DNA from: Chrysomallon squamiferum
Lineage: Eukaryota > Mollusca > Gastropoda > Neomphalida > Peltospiridae
Direction of reading: 5' to 3'
DNA length: 64,000 nt
Assembly: GCA_012295275.1 (NCBI GenBank)
Contig: CM022671.1
Location: 34,086,683 to 34,150,682, forward strand
Part shown: in pieces, positions 49,759 to 60,797 of the stretch
How the letters are laid out: the number at the start of each line of letters is the position of its first letter
How positions within the stretch are numbered: the first letter of the stretch is position 1
Translations under genes and position numbers: made by a program
Notes under the pieces: generated by a model
Told to the model about the DNA's origin: nothing
Seen by the model: the letters and a program-made list of their open reading frames with translations, nothing else
The model's database searches: none

Positions 49759-52446
49759 ATGTGGACACTACTTTCATCACGAATAGAATGATTTTACTTT
49801 TCCAGCCAATGGTTTATATCTTGTAAAGGATTCATAGCAATGCAAGGACTATAGTGTAAAAGTGATTAAGATTTTTCAATAATAATGTCAAAAGGATGTC
49901 ACCAAAACTATTTCTTCCTCACCCAGTAATTGATAATGTTTTTTGTTTATTTTATTTTATTTTTTTTCAATTGCTGGGAATGCTTTTTTCAACATCTCAC
50001 AAATCAGTCACTCTCATGCATACATGCACACATTCATGCATTCACCCAGGCACATGCTTACTTAAACACACACACACACACACACATTTATCAAGATGAT
50101 ATTTCATTACAGATTTTATAACTGAAACCACAGCTGATTATACTGTGGTCAATAAAATACAGAAGAAAGAAAAATACAAGAAGAAATGTTCTAATGGTTT
50201 ATTCATAGTGTTTTATTAAACATAACAAATGGTAGAATTCTGCCAGAAATCCCAGTTGTATATTTAATTGTGGAAGTTGTAGTGTGTTTTTTAGAGGTTA
50301 GTTATCACAAACAAAGTTTCATATATAATGCAGTATTACAATCTATGATCCATAACTTTGAAATATCACATGCAATATTTATACCTTGTCTTCAAAACTG
50401 ATTAGAAAAAAGATAGTTAAATAAACATACACCTACATAGATACATATGTGCATGCATAAACATGCAAACATACACATGCACACACACACACACACATAT
50501 ACACACACATTTCAAACTTGTTGTGCATTCCCTACTTTACAACAGCATAACACCACTAATTCTAACCCTTTTGTTCAGTTAAAGAGGTAATATCAAGACA
50601 GAGAAACATACTAACCTTTACACAGTTAATTTAAAAGAGAGTAACATGTAAGACACAGGAGGTATTAAATTACAAATTTAAGCTGGTCATTGGTCACAAA
50701 GACAAGTTTAATCTAGCCAAGCTTGACTGATACTTATAATATTTTCACAACACTTTATTAAGTTGCTTATTTACTTGATTTTGCACTCTTACACTGTCTG
50801 AACTGACTGGATAACTACTGGAATGTACAGATGTGTAACAAATGGGAGACAACCTCTTTGAACACATACATTCACACATTAATGACTATACCAACACATT
50901 ACTGCTGTTAAAATCATTATATTAAAACAATAGTTTTAATAGAAAATGACATCTGATATTAAAACATGTTTTGTTATTAAATATTTATTCACTGAAAAGC
51001 TAATATATATAAAAAAAAAAATAAATCACAAAAAAAAGAAGATAAAAGAGAGAATTAATAATAACAATAATAATAATAATGATAATGATAATAATAATGA
51101 TGATAATAATAAAATAAATAATAAAAAAGAAATGAAGGAAAGAAAGAAAGGTAAAAAAAAAATTTCACTCTAATTAAATTCTTTCTTTGAATCAGAGAGA
51201 CTAAGTCATAAAACCCTTTTTATAAACATAGTTTAATCAATAACACTCCTTCAAATATTAAAATGTATTCTCAAATAAATATTCATTTCATTTTTTTTTT
51301 TTTTCATAATCTCTTTGTGTCTAGGCCCATTTAATAAACAAAACTGTTTTTTGCTTGACATATTGAAAATAATAAGTACTTAATGCTACCCACATGTATG
51401 ACAGTAATAATTTTAAATTACAGCAATGATAATAACTTATGGGAGGGGGGAAATAGAAAAGAAAAGAAAGTTAATTATAATCATATCCCTGTCTTAAATT
51501 AAACCTATTTTTAAATCAGCTTTCTTTATTTTTCAGTGTATACTTTTCATTGTTATTAGTTAATTCAAATCTTTATTGTTATTTGTTTTTATTAATTTTT
51601 TATTTATATAATTAAAGGGACTAGAAATACAGTATCTGGTTATTTATGATATTGTTTTATAACCTCTCTAGTATAGTATTTTTTTTTAAATGTGTACACA
51701 TACATATATTTTTGGTGAATTTTACATTTTCAGTGCACAAGAGCAAAAAAAATAAAAAATAATAAATAAATAAATAAAAAAAGAAAATCAAAATAAATTT
51801 TGTCTCCAACCCAGATTGTAAACCATAAGTTATTATTTGCTAAGAATTAGATCAATATGGTGCACATGTATGACTTAGGTTGCTTTTTCATGTATTGTGC
51901 ATGTTTTCTAACATAATATTTTCAAGAGCAGATAATAACCAAAATTTAAGAAACTAAAAAAGAAATAGAAAGTAAAAAAAACAAAACAAAAAAAACAAAA
52001 AAACTCGTACAGACAGGTTTTTCAGAAATCAGGCTTATTTTAAACAAAGGGACAATGTAACTCAAGACAAATAATGTATCCATTATAAATTTGTATGTAT
52101 TTTTATTTTATAAACAAGTACAAGAAAATCTAAATTATTATTCCTTCAAAAAGAAAGAGAGAGAAAAATAATGTATCATAGAATAAGTAAGTGGTATAAA
52201 TATTTTAAAGTGATGATAGAAAAGTTATTGCTTTTTCAGTGTAAGAGATATATAAACAAGTGTCTCAGTTTACCATGCTCATGGGAGGAACAGATAAATA
52301 ATACACATATTTTCATAAAGAAATTATCTTTTGTTTTTCTCTTATTAATCATTAAATAGCTTCAAATGTTCAGGGTTAAGAAGTGCAGTACATTAAGACT
52401 TGACAGAGTATTAAAACAATACTGATTTATTTCTTTATTTTTTGAA

Positions 52447-52449
52447 TGT

Positions 52450-52487
<38 letters not shown>
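52447..52487. repeat. (GT)n microsatellite
   Basis: GT tract with one TTTG interruption near its start. Confidence 0.9.
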
Positions 52488-52491
<4 letters not shown>

Positions 52492-52737
52492 CAGACAGAG
52501 AAAAAAGGAAATTTAATATTTTATATATATATAATATAAACTTTAATATGTGCAATATAAAAGAAAAAAGAAAAGAAAGGCTTGAAATAGCATCAACATT
52601 TTTGCTTATTGACACACTTAAATGCAATTTCATACTGGTATACAGTTTTTTTCAACCAACCACAACAACAACAAAACAAAATACCTGGTAAATCTACAGC
52701 AACAATAATAACAATAGTAACAGAAACAAACAAAACA

Positions 52738-52812
52738 ACATCAACACAGCTACAAAAACAATTACAACAACACAGCTACAAAAACAACTACAACAACACA
52801 GCACAACAACAA
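52738..52812. repeat. Short tandem repeat, ~26-bp unit
   Basis: AACACAGCTACAAAAACAA recurs about 26 bases on, with a third partial copy. The surrounding DNA is ACA-rich. The Gln/Asn-rich frame over it is a repeat artefact. Confidence 0.7.
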
Positions 52813-54290
52813 TAACAATAGCAATAATTATTAATGTTGTTGTGCTTGGAAAATATTTAGAACATATAATTTCATTTAGTTAAAATGTAACCAGTAACCA
52901 AGGAGAACTTTATTAATCAAAATGCAGATGGCATCGACTTCCCTCATGTTGTAAAGTCAAATTTAAAACATTTATGAGTGGGAAGAACTGTGGGACAGGA
53001 GTGGGAGTTTGGCACATCGGTGAGAATTTGCTTCCCATCTTTTTGTGTCTGTTTTTTTATTATCTAGAGAAAAACAGAGATTTACAGCTTGCAGTTGTCC
53101 TAAAACTGTGAGCTCTGCTTTTCTGACAATTTGTTGATGTAAACATTTGTACTGTTGTTGGTGGCTGTTTATGTTTTTTTTTTTTTTAAAAAGACTGTAA
53201 AACAATTACATTTATTCAGAAACAAAGGATGTTGAAAAAGTGTCAGTGTGTTTATACAGAAGTACATGTCAAATCTGGTGGCCTCTGACAGAAAACATCA
53301 CTGGAAAAACAAACAAAATAAACACCACAACCAGTTTGGGAAAATATTTTGGGTGAATGCTGAACAAATAATTAAAATATAATTGAGAATGCGGAGGTGT
53401 GAGAATCATTCTTTGACCAAAACATATATTCTAAGATGGTTTTAGCATTTTTTCTTCTTTTGTATTTGTTTTCCCACTGTAACAGTCAAACTAATTCAAA
53501 GAAATAGTACATATTTGTTTAAATATTGCTTCTTAAAGTGTACTTACTCTGTAACAGAAAGAAATTAATTACACTATTAACACTACAACTTTTTCTATAA
53601 CTGTTGTTATTCTTATGGCTATTATTGATGTTGTTTTTCTGGGGAGTTTTGGGGGCTGGAGGGGGGTTAATTTGTGTTTCTGTTTATCTCCGTCTTTGAT
53701 GTGGGAAGTAAACAAGATAATGAATTAAATTTCAATTTTGTTTAATGGTGCTAATAGAGCAAATCAGTCTTTGGATGTCAGACGTTTTCTGTTTCTAATT
53801 CTGTAGCATTTTTTATCAGAAATTCTAGTTGAAAAACTATTATTGTTGTTAATAATAATAATAATAATTTAATCAAATATTTTTTCTAGTGTTATAAAAC
53901 ATAGTGTGTTGTAAAGAAATAAAAATAAGATTTTACGTAACTGTTTAAAAAAAAAACACCAGTGGTACCATCAATTGCTATACAGGCCCTATTTGTTTCT
54001 TACAAAGAGAATAAATTAGTTTGCATTAAATATCATGTTGTATTTTAAATTAGACAGATTGCAATTTAATACCAAAACACAATACAGAAAAAATAAATAA
54101 ATAAAAAAAGTCATTATTTTTTTGAAAATCTACTGAAATAAAATCAGTAGAATTTTTTTTTTTTAAATCTCTAACATTTTGTTTATCAAACAAACTGTTT
54201 GAAGTTAGCATTCTATTCGAAAGTAAATATTAGTTTTAATGTTAATCAAGAAAGCAATATCAGTCTTAATTATGGTATGTGTATAATAAT

Positions 54291-54304
54291 GAGGGAGGGA
54301 GGGA

Positions 54305-54372
<68 letters not shown>
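54291..54372. repeat. (GGGA)n/(GA)n purine tract
   Basis: GAGGGAGGGAGGGAGAGGG followed by a pure GA run to 54372. It is a polypurine-polypyrimidine tract that could form triplex DNA. Confidence 0.95.
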
Positions 54373-54376
<4 letters not shown>

Positions 54377-54916
54377 TAAATATTAAATAAATTCAAAAAA
54401 CAAAAATGGGAAAGAGAGTATTCTGAGTTTAATTGTAAGTACATGAAAGAAAAGAATATACCCCTAGAGAAACAAAGAAAATGAGTTAATTAATATTAAT
54501 CAATTGACACTTCAACACATTAATATAGTCAGTTTGTTGCTGATGTTGTGTTGGCTCTTGTTATTATTAATTCATGTTCCATACACAGGAAATGACATAC
54601 CACAAGTCTTGTAAACAATTTTTAAAGCATTGATGTATGGGAAATAACCCAGTGGGTATATTAAAAAGGAATGATGCTACATCTTATTGACTTTGAGGTG
54701 TGTGCAGTCATCCACTAAACAGGAGTAAGACCTTTTTTTTTTAACAAATATAAATGTATATACTTACCAAGTAAATTTATTTAAACAGCATTAACTGTGA
54801 AAATTAACAGATTTTTTTCTTTTCTTTTTCACTGCTAATTTATTTTGAACTATGGTTAAAAAAATGAAATTATCTGACAGTCTTTGTTTAAAGTGAAACC
54901 AGTGCTGACATACAAA

Positions 54917-55083
54917 CTCCTCCTCTTTTTCTGAAGGGTGGTGTTTTCAGTATGGGTTAGTTATGTACGCCCTGCCAGATGTTTACAGCAAAACTAGATT
55001 ACAGTGATATACTCTTGTTTGTTGTGTATCAGCAGATTACATGTGCTAGATTTTATTACAAGTCTGCCCCTTTTAATTATTTT
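54917..55083. repeat. Right arm of the ~165-bp inverted repeat
   Basis: It is the reverse-complement partner of 49592-49758, beginning CTCCTCTTTTTCTGAAGG and ending GTCTGCCCCTTTTAATTATT. The arms enclose 5.2 kb that lacks a recognisable transposase. They could be ends of a non-autonomous or decayed DNA transposon, two insertions of one short element in opposite orientation, or an inverted duplication of a regulatory element. Confidence 0.9.
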
Positions 55084-56462
55084 TTTTCTAATTCCACACA
55101 AAGGGAGGTTTAAACAGTGGTTATGATTTGTTATTTTTGTTGTTTTTATTTTCTAATTTTTATATTTTTTTATATTTGATTAATTCATTTTTTTTTTTTT
55201 ATTGTTTTCTAGTCTGTTTTTAATTGAATTTTGAATTTTTTTTAGTTTAATCAAAATAGAATTAATTTGTTTTAACTGTAAAATATTTGATTTATTTATA
55301 TATACATCATTTTTATTTAAAAAAAAAAATATATATTTCAAATTGATGTCAATTTGAGCTCTTGTATTTTTGATAAATTTAGCATTTTTTTTTTAATTAA
55401 CACTCAATACAAATGAAACTAAGGTAAAATAATTAGTTTGTGAAAATATACTAGAAATGGCATGTTCTTGTTTCTTTTGTTTTAAACAAACACATACATA
55501 TGCATACACACAAATATGAAATACACATAAACATAAGCGCACCATTAATAAAAAAATATTATTTTTAAATACTCTTAGTCTCCTGCTTTTTCTGACTGTG
55601 TGTGTGTGTGTGCACGCATGCATGTGTATATGTATGATGTGCATACAGTAATATATTTTAACATTCAAATAAATTAAAGAAATAGAGGAAAGAGAAAAAA
55701 ACAAAAAGCTGGAAAAAAGAAGTGATGTTTGAGTAAATTCTGGTGGAAAAAAACACAACAAAAAACAACATATGTATAAATATATTAACAGAATAATGTA
55801 TAATTATTATCTCACTTAAGTACAGTCATTTTCAACATGAGTATGTGATAAGCTATTGTAATATATCCATGTATTAAATATATTATTTACTATATTTATA
55901 ATAATACCAGTGTTATTAAACAGCTTGAAAATGCATGCTTATTTACATGTGATTTTAATAGATAGGTAACTGTAGAGATATCTGTCACAGATGTCAGAGA
56001 AGAAAAAGATAAAACACATATAATGTCATGTAAATGTGGAGGGTTTGCAAAAATTTTAAAAAGAAAATATCTTTATCAACACTATCAGTTTCATTTTAAT
56101 ATATTGTTTTGTTGGGAGGTTTTTTTCTTTTTGTTTTCATTATTTAGTCTATTTTTTGATTTTTTGTTTGTTTTTTCTTTCTCAGTAGAATTAAAAAAAA
56201 AAAAATAGTACTAAAACAAATAATAATATTAATAATAAATTAAAAAAATAATGACTAATCAGTCAATACTAAAAGCAGAAATGTACAGATAAGAACACTT
56301 TTTGATCATCACCCATTTTTAATTCATTCAACATATTTACTGTTCTAATCAATGTCCCATGGCCTAAACAATCTGTACATTTCCAGTGTAGCAACATTTC
56401 TGTGAACACATTATTTAATTTTTATTTTATATTTTGGGATCTTTTTTTTTTCCTTCTTGCAG

Positions 56463-56634
56463 GTGGAATTCCAAACCAATCTCCATTAAGTTTGAGACCA
56501 AATGATAGTGCCAAATCTTCACAAAATGAAACAAAGACGAATGGAATTGACAAACATAACCCTCTGTTCAGACACAATCTCTGCAAATGGCCTGGTTGTG
56601 ACACACCCTGCGAAGACTATTCTATATTTTTAAA
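56463..56634 (+). CDS. foxp: FoxP exon, first part of the C2H2 zinc finger
   Basis: The exon starts with GT, completing the Gly codon begun at 43795, and ends in phase 2 at TTAAA|GTAAGA. It encodes a polar Ser/Asn/Lys linker and then HNLCKWPGCDTPCEDYSIFLK, the FoxP C2H2 finger with Cys333 and Cys338 (C-x4-C). Vertebrate FOXP2 has VCKWPGCESICEDFGQFLK here. The two histidines are in the next exon. In the family this finger together with the leucine zipper mediates dimerisation rather than sequence-specific DNA binding. Confidence 0.96.
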
Positions 56635-57056
56635 GTAAGATAGTATTGCATTATTTATAATATATTTGTCATGAAAAAAAAAAATCATTGTCTGTATAAA
56701 AGTAAAACAATTGTTGCTCCACTGATAAATGTAGTATTTATTTTGTGATATTAGTATTTTCTTTTGCCATTCATTAATAGCCAGCACATTTCTTTTTCTT
56801 TAAAAGAAAACAAAAGTTTAATTTGAGAGTTACCTGAACAATGAACATTTATTAATATATATTTTTAAAACAAAGTTTATGAATCCTTCAGATATACAAA
56901 TTATCTTTGTTATCATTACTTTACAGTCTTTTTATAACAAAAGAATATTTGTTTCTGTATTTGTGAATTTGTATTTATTTATTTACTTCTTACTTACTTT
57001 CTTCTCTGTCTGTCTATTTATTTATCTATTTATGCATTTGTTTGTTTGTTTAACAG
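56635..57056 (+). other. foxp: FoxP intron (422 bp)
   Basis: From GTAAGA to TTTGTTTAACAG. AT-rich, with a TTTA-containing 3' end; nothing else is seen. It interrupts the zinc finger between its Cys and His pairs. Confidence 0.85.
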
Positions 57057-57144
57057 ACATTTAAATTCTGAACATGTACTTGATGACCGAAGTACAGCTC
57101 AGGCTCGAGTTCAACTCCAGGTTGTCAGTCAACTAGAAATACAG
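57057..57144 (+). CDS. foxp: FoxP exon, end of zinc finger and start of leucine zipper
   Basis: An 88-base exon: one base completes Lys350, then [20 protein letters not shown] and the zipper start QVVSQLEIQ, ending phase 0 at CAG|GTAAAA. His351 and His356 complete the C-x4-C-x12-H-x4-H finger. The rest begins the leucine zipper, with Val373 as the first heptad position. Vertebrate FOXP2 is almost identical here. Zinc ligands and zipper register are all present, so dimerisation is expected to be intact. Confidence 0.96.
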
Positions 57145-57620
57145 GTAAAATGATTTAATAATAATAATAATAATCATAATGATTAGATGATGATGATAAC
57201 AACAAAAACAACAATAATAACAATACCAATAATAATAATCATAATAACAACATTGATAATAATGATGGCGATGATGATAATAACTTTGATAATAAGTTTA
57301 ATGATAATAATGATGATGATAATTTTAAAAAATAATTTCAGTTAATTAAGAGTTTCATTAATGATTATCAATATGTCTTTTAATTTATATAAAGAATAAA
57401 AATAAATAATGAAGTACTGCATTAAAAAAACTAAAATAAAAAAGTTTCACTTTTTTAAATATTAAAATTATATTTTGTTTTTAAAACTTGAAAATTAATT
57501 TATTAATTAAAAATTCAAAGAAGACCTTTCACCTTACAAATTTAACAAATAACAATTTGATAAATATAAAAATAATTTAATTAAAAATTCACAGAAGACC
57601 ATTCACCTTACAAATTTCAG
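57145..57620 (+). other. foxp: FoxP intron (476 bp) with a duplicated 3' end
   Basis: AAT/GAT trinucleotide repeats fill 57155-57330. The last 120 bases contain two copies of the acceptor region: 57503-57543 and 57577-57617. Only the second is followed by a usable CAG. Confidence 0.85.
57503..57617. repeat. foxp: Duplicated splice-acceptor region, 74-bp spacing
   Basis: TTAATTAAAAATTCAAAGAA at 57503 recurs as TTAATTAAAAATTCACAGAA at 57577, and both continue through GACC(T/A)TTCACCTTACAAATTT. The first copy ends AAATTTAAC, the second AAATTTCAG. The duplication therefore covers the probable branch point and pyrimidine tract of this intron. Confidence 0.85.
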
Positions 57621-57857
57621 TTGTCTCGAGAAAAAGAATTGTTACAGTCCATGATGCAGCATTTACAAATGAAAACATATCAAAGTGAACAGCAGGCAGA
57701 GAGGCATGAAAAACAACAACAGCAGCAGCAGCAACAACAGCAACAACAGCAACAGCAACAGCAACAGCAACAACAACAACAACAACAACAAAGTCAGCAA
57801 TCTCAGCTGTCACCACAAACAAAAGTGGAATCAAAATCAGAACCAGTAACGCTAAAT
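57621..57857 (+). CDS. foxp: FoxP exon, rest of leucine zipper and a 26-glutamine tract
   Basis: The exon begins LSREKELLQSMMQHLQM, placing Leu380, Leu387 and Leu394 in heptad register with Val373 of the previous exon; vertebrate FOXP2 reads LSKERERLQAMMTHLHM. After a polar stretch comes an uninterrupted run of 26 Gln (57714-57791, mixed CAA/CAG), then SQQSQLSPQTKVESKSEPVTLN. Vertebrate FOXP proteins carry their long poly-Q before the zinc finger, not between zipper and forkhead. I chose the donor AAT|GTAATT (phase 0); CCA|GTAACG at 57845 would also keep the frame and drop four residues. EPVTLN lies where vertebrates have the CtBP-binding PLNLV. Confidence 0.93.
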
Positions 57858-58180
57858 GTAATTTGCTTTCTTCCTTTCTTTTTTTTTGAATTTGAATTTA
57901 ATCTTTTTTTTCTTAATTAAGTCCATTATAATTTATTTATGTCTTTAGTTAAAAACATTTATACTGGAATACAGCTCTCTATATAGAATTATTATTTTTT
58001 ATAATATAAAACTTTTTTTTTTGACACATATACTGAAACATACACACTTTCAGTGTTCTAAATTCTTTTATAAGAGATTTTTAAAAAATATTTTAAAACT
58101 AATTCTCTCATACTGATTATTATTATTATTTTACTTTCCCAATAATAAAATTTGAAAATAAATCTCTCTCTCTTTCACAG
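57858..58180 (+). other. foxp: FoxP intron (323 bp)
   Basis: AT-rich; ends with the pyrimidine-rich acceptor CTCTCTCTCTTTCACAG. Nothing else is seen. Confidence 0.85.
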
Positions 58181-58406
58181 ACGCCCATTTTATCAAAGCA
58201 TCCAGCATTGTCAATCCCATATACAACAGCTCCCTCTTTACCAGCTTTACCGGTTTCCATGGTAGCATCTCCCATAATTCCAATGGCATCACCCATGACA
58301 CCCACTTCCCAGATTCCACCGGCCACCTCATCGTTACAGACGCCACCATCATCAGGGACAATCAGGCGACGAGTTTCGGACAAGTGCAATCTTCCAATAT
58401 CCGCTG
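58181..58406 (+). CDS. foxp: FoxP exon, Pro/Ser/Thr linker and basic RRR motif
   Basis: 226 bases, phase 0 to phase 1 (residues 459-533). The peptide is rich in Pro, Ser, Thr and Ala, with repeated PMASPMTPTS-like text, and ends TIRRRVSDKCNLPISA. Vertebrate FOXP2 has TPTTPTAPVTPITQ and AIRRRHSDKYNIPMSS at the same place, just before the forkhead domain. The RRR motif is a likely part of nuclear localisation. The exon is noticeably less AT-rich than its introns. Ser and Thr next to Pro could be kinase sites, which is inference. Confidence 0.95.
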
Positions 58407-58576
58407 GTAAATTTCACAGTGAGGGCAAGTAATAGAAATTATTTCACGCTTTGGGGGAATCTATTACAGCTTGAGAAAGCTTTTGTATTGTTATTATTCT
58501 TATTCTTATTCTTATTCTTATTCTTATGATTGTTGTTGTTGCTGTTGTTATTGTTGTTATTATAGTATGTATAGTG

Positions 58577-58610
<34 letters not shown>

Positions 58611-59117
58611 TTTATTGTGACTTTTTTGCAAGTTTTACTAATTGCTATTAAAATTATTAATTAATTAATTAATTATTCTTATTATTATTATTATTAATTT
58701 TTTAGTACTGGTATCATGATTAACAGCAACAACAACAACATTAATAATTATTAATAATATTTCTTATGATTTTCTTATGATTTTAATGATTAGTTTAACT
58801 AATTATTATTTATATTGTTAATTCAAATTTTTTATTAGTGTTACTAGTTTTTAATTCACATTTTGGAGGGGGTATGGGGACTGAATTATTACATAAGCTA
58901 GAAAAATAACCTCATATACTTCATCATTTAAATTACATCATAATTCATCTTTCTGATTTTTATTACATCGTTTACTTTCTCAGTTGTCAGGTACCTTATT
59001 CAATAGATGCAATCACACATATGTGTGTGTTTGTCTATCTCTCTCTGTACATGAATGTGTATGTGTATATGCATCTACATAATTCTTTTTTTAATTTCAA
59101 CAATTTTGTTTCTACAG
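58407..59117 (+). other. foxp: FoxP intron (711 bp)
   Basis: From GTAAAT to TTTCTACAG. It carries TTATTC, TTG, AAT and ATT short repeats over 58488-58720; otherwise ordinary. Confidence 0.85.
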
Positions 59118-59194
59118 AAATCCAAAGAAATAGAGATTTTTACAAAAGTACAGACGTGAGACCCCCTTTTACATATGCCTCATTAATAAGACAG
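59118..59194 (+). CDS. foxp: FoxP exon, start of the forkhead domain
   Basis: 77 bases, phase 1 to phase 0. The first two bases complete Glu534, then [20 protein letters not shown] and SLIRQ follow. [12 protein letters not shown] is helix 1 of the forkhead (winged-helix) domain; vertebrate FOXP2 has [14 protein letters not shown]. The domain starts near residue 548. Near-identity across this exon and the next shows strong constraint. Confidence 0.97.
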
Positions 59195-59624
59195 GTGTGT
59201 ATAATTGACAGGTCATGCATAATTTAATGTCCCACACTGACATACATATGTAACTGATTTAATTAAATCTTTAAAAAAAAAAATAATAATAATAAATAAA
59301 TAATTGAATTTGAAGACGTCTGAATGATAAAGTGGATTTTCACAAGCAGTATGGCTAATTATTAAAAGAATAATTAGAATGTTTAATGCTAAGTGGCTTA
59401 AATTTCTTTTTGCTAATCAAGGAATTAATTAATGCAAATTGTATTTAATAATAATGATGATGAAAATAGTATAATAATACTTTTTTTCTTTTTTTTTTTT
59501 TAATTACCAAAAAGTGAAAAAAAATAAAACAACAAAACAACAAAAAAGCAAAACCTTTTAAATCGTTGTTGCTATAAAACAGCTAAATGTTTTTGGTAAT
59601 GTAATTTTTATTTATTTATTTTAG
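59195..59624 (+). other. foxp: FoxP intron (430 bp)
   Basis: AT-rich with A- and T-runs; the acceptor is TTTATTTTAG. Nothing else is seen. Confidence 0.85.
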
Positions 59625-59726
59625 GCAATCATTGAATCACCTCATCGTCAGCTCACATTAAATGAAATTTACCAGTGGTTTCAAAACACTTTTGCATATT
59701 TCCGTCGAAACGAGGCAACGTGGAAG
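59625..59726 (+). CDS. foxp: FoxP exon, forkhead helices 1-2 and hinge
   Basis: 102 bases, 34 codons, phase 0 at both ends (residues 560-593). It encodes [19 protein letters not shown] and then [15 protein letters not shown], the end of helix 1, helix 2 and the hinge before recognition helix 3. The hinge Ala before TWK, typical of FoxP and linked to its domain-swapped dimer, is kept, with Glu in place of the first Ala of vertebrate NAATWK. This exon is common to both forkhead versions; the choice between exon A and exon B follows it. Confidence 0.97.
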
Positions 59727-60730
59727 GTTGGTATTAAGACTTTTAAACTCTGAGTTTGATTTCTTTTCTTCTGTTGAATTTATAGTAAGCCATGTGAATT
59801 AATAAAGTTTTTGTCAATACCAGCATGCATACAAAGTGATAATGTACATTTGATGGTGTAAACAAATAAGTATATTTTACACAGTTACTCAAGTTCTTTT
59901 CAAAAAGAAGATATAATAGTTCTAAAAGGGAGTTTAGTATACTGGAGAACAGTCTTTACTAAGATGTTGAAGGAGGTGTTCATTTAACTTGTTATAGAAT
60001 TACACACAGAAATTAATAAAAAAAATACTAATTTTTGTTTTATGACCTACAAGTTAAATATGTTTAATTAGTTTACACCACCATAGATACATGAAAAAAT
60101 CTTTATATTTCAGGTTTTATGTTAATTTAGGTTTTTTTGATGATTATGATGTAATCTTATTTCTAAATCAGTGTTCCAAGATTTGCTTTGCTGGTGAATT
60201 GTTTATTATTTATGCAATTACAAATTAACCTTCCCTCTGCAATTATAACATCATCATCAACAACAACATAACATTGCATACTACTACTAATAATAATAAA
60301 AGAGGAAAATAAATAAATAAAAATAAAATAAAATGATAAATGTAAAAAAAATAAAAAATAAGGTGACAGAATATGCATAGTACACATGTATTATATGTTA
60401 CATGCATACATATGTTTAAAAACTTTTATTTTTCAAATACATAATACACATGTATTGATATATAACACAAATAAAATTATTTCTGTAGATGTTTAAATAC
60501 ACCATTTTCAAATAGTGTATAAATCACATATTTTTAATAAGGTATCATAGCTTCAGTATAGCGAGTAACATGTATTAACTTGAACCAGTTCATTGTTACT
60601 GTTTTTAAATCTATAATAATTTGTCTGCTGTTGAAGTGTCATTTTTGTGTTCAACGTTTTTTTTGGATTCATTAGGGTATAAAAAATACCACTTGAAATT
60701 TGTAATGATTTATATCTGTTTATTCAAATT

Positions 60731-60738
<8 letters not shown>

Positions 60739-60795
<57 letters not shown>
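60739..60795. repeat. (GT)n microsatellite
   Basis: A pure GT run of about 57 bases, followed some 60 bases on by a 28-base T-run. Confidence 0.95.

Positions 60796-60797
<2 letters not shown>

Larger units (their letters stand above)
43796..56462 (+). other. foxp: FoxP intron (12.7 kb, the longest)
   Basis: Runs from GTAAGT to CCTTCTTGCAG. It contains long GT tracts (44983-45081, 48941-49006, 52447-52487), a composite AAAT array (45365-45660), complex blocks at 46970-47350 and 48090-48310, an A-rich purine tract (47530-48010), a hairpin at 48706-48756, the inverted repeat pair at 49592-49758 and 54917-55083, and a GA tract (54291-54372). No coding exon was recognised inside it. Confidence 0.7.

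Noticed and set aside
52609-52815. Gln/Asn/Thr-rich frame resembling a poly-Q protein
   Set aside because: It is a reading of an ACA-rich tandem repeat, without splice sites in a FoxP-compatible phase.
49592-55083. Complete DNA transposon bounded by the inverted repeats
   Set aside because: The 5.2 kb between the arms has no transposase-like frame and no clear target-site duplication, so only the repeat pair is annotated.
57589-57834. Minus-strand Val/Ala-rich frame
   Set aside because: It is the reverse reading of the CAA/CAG glutamine tract.
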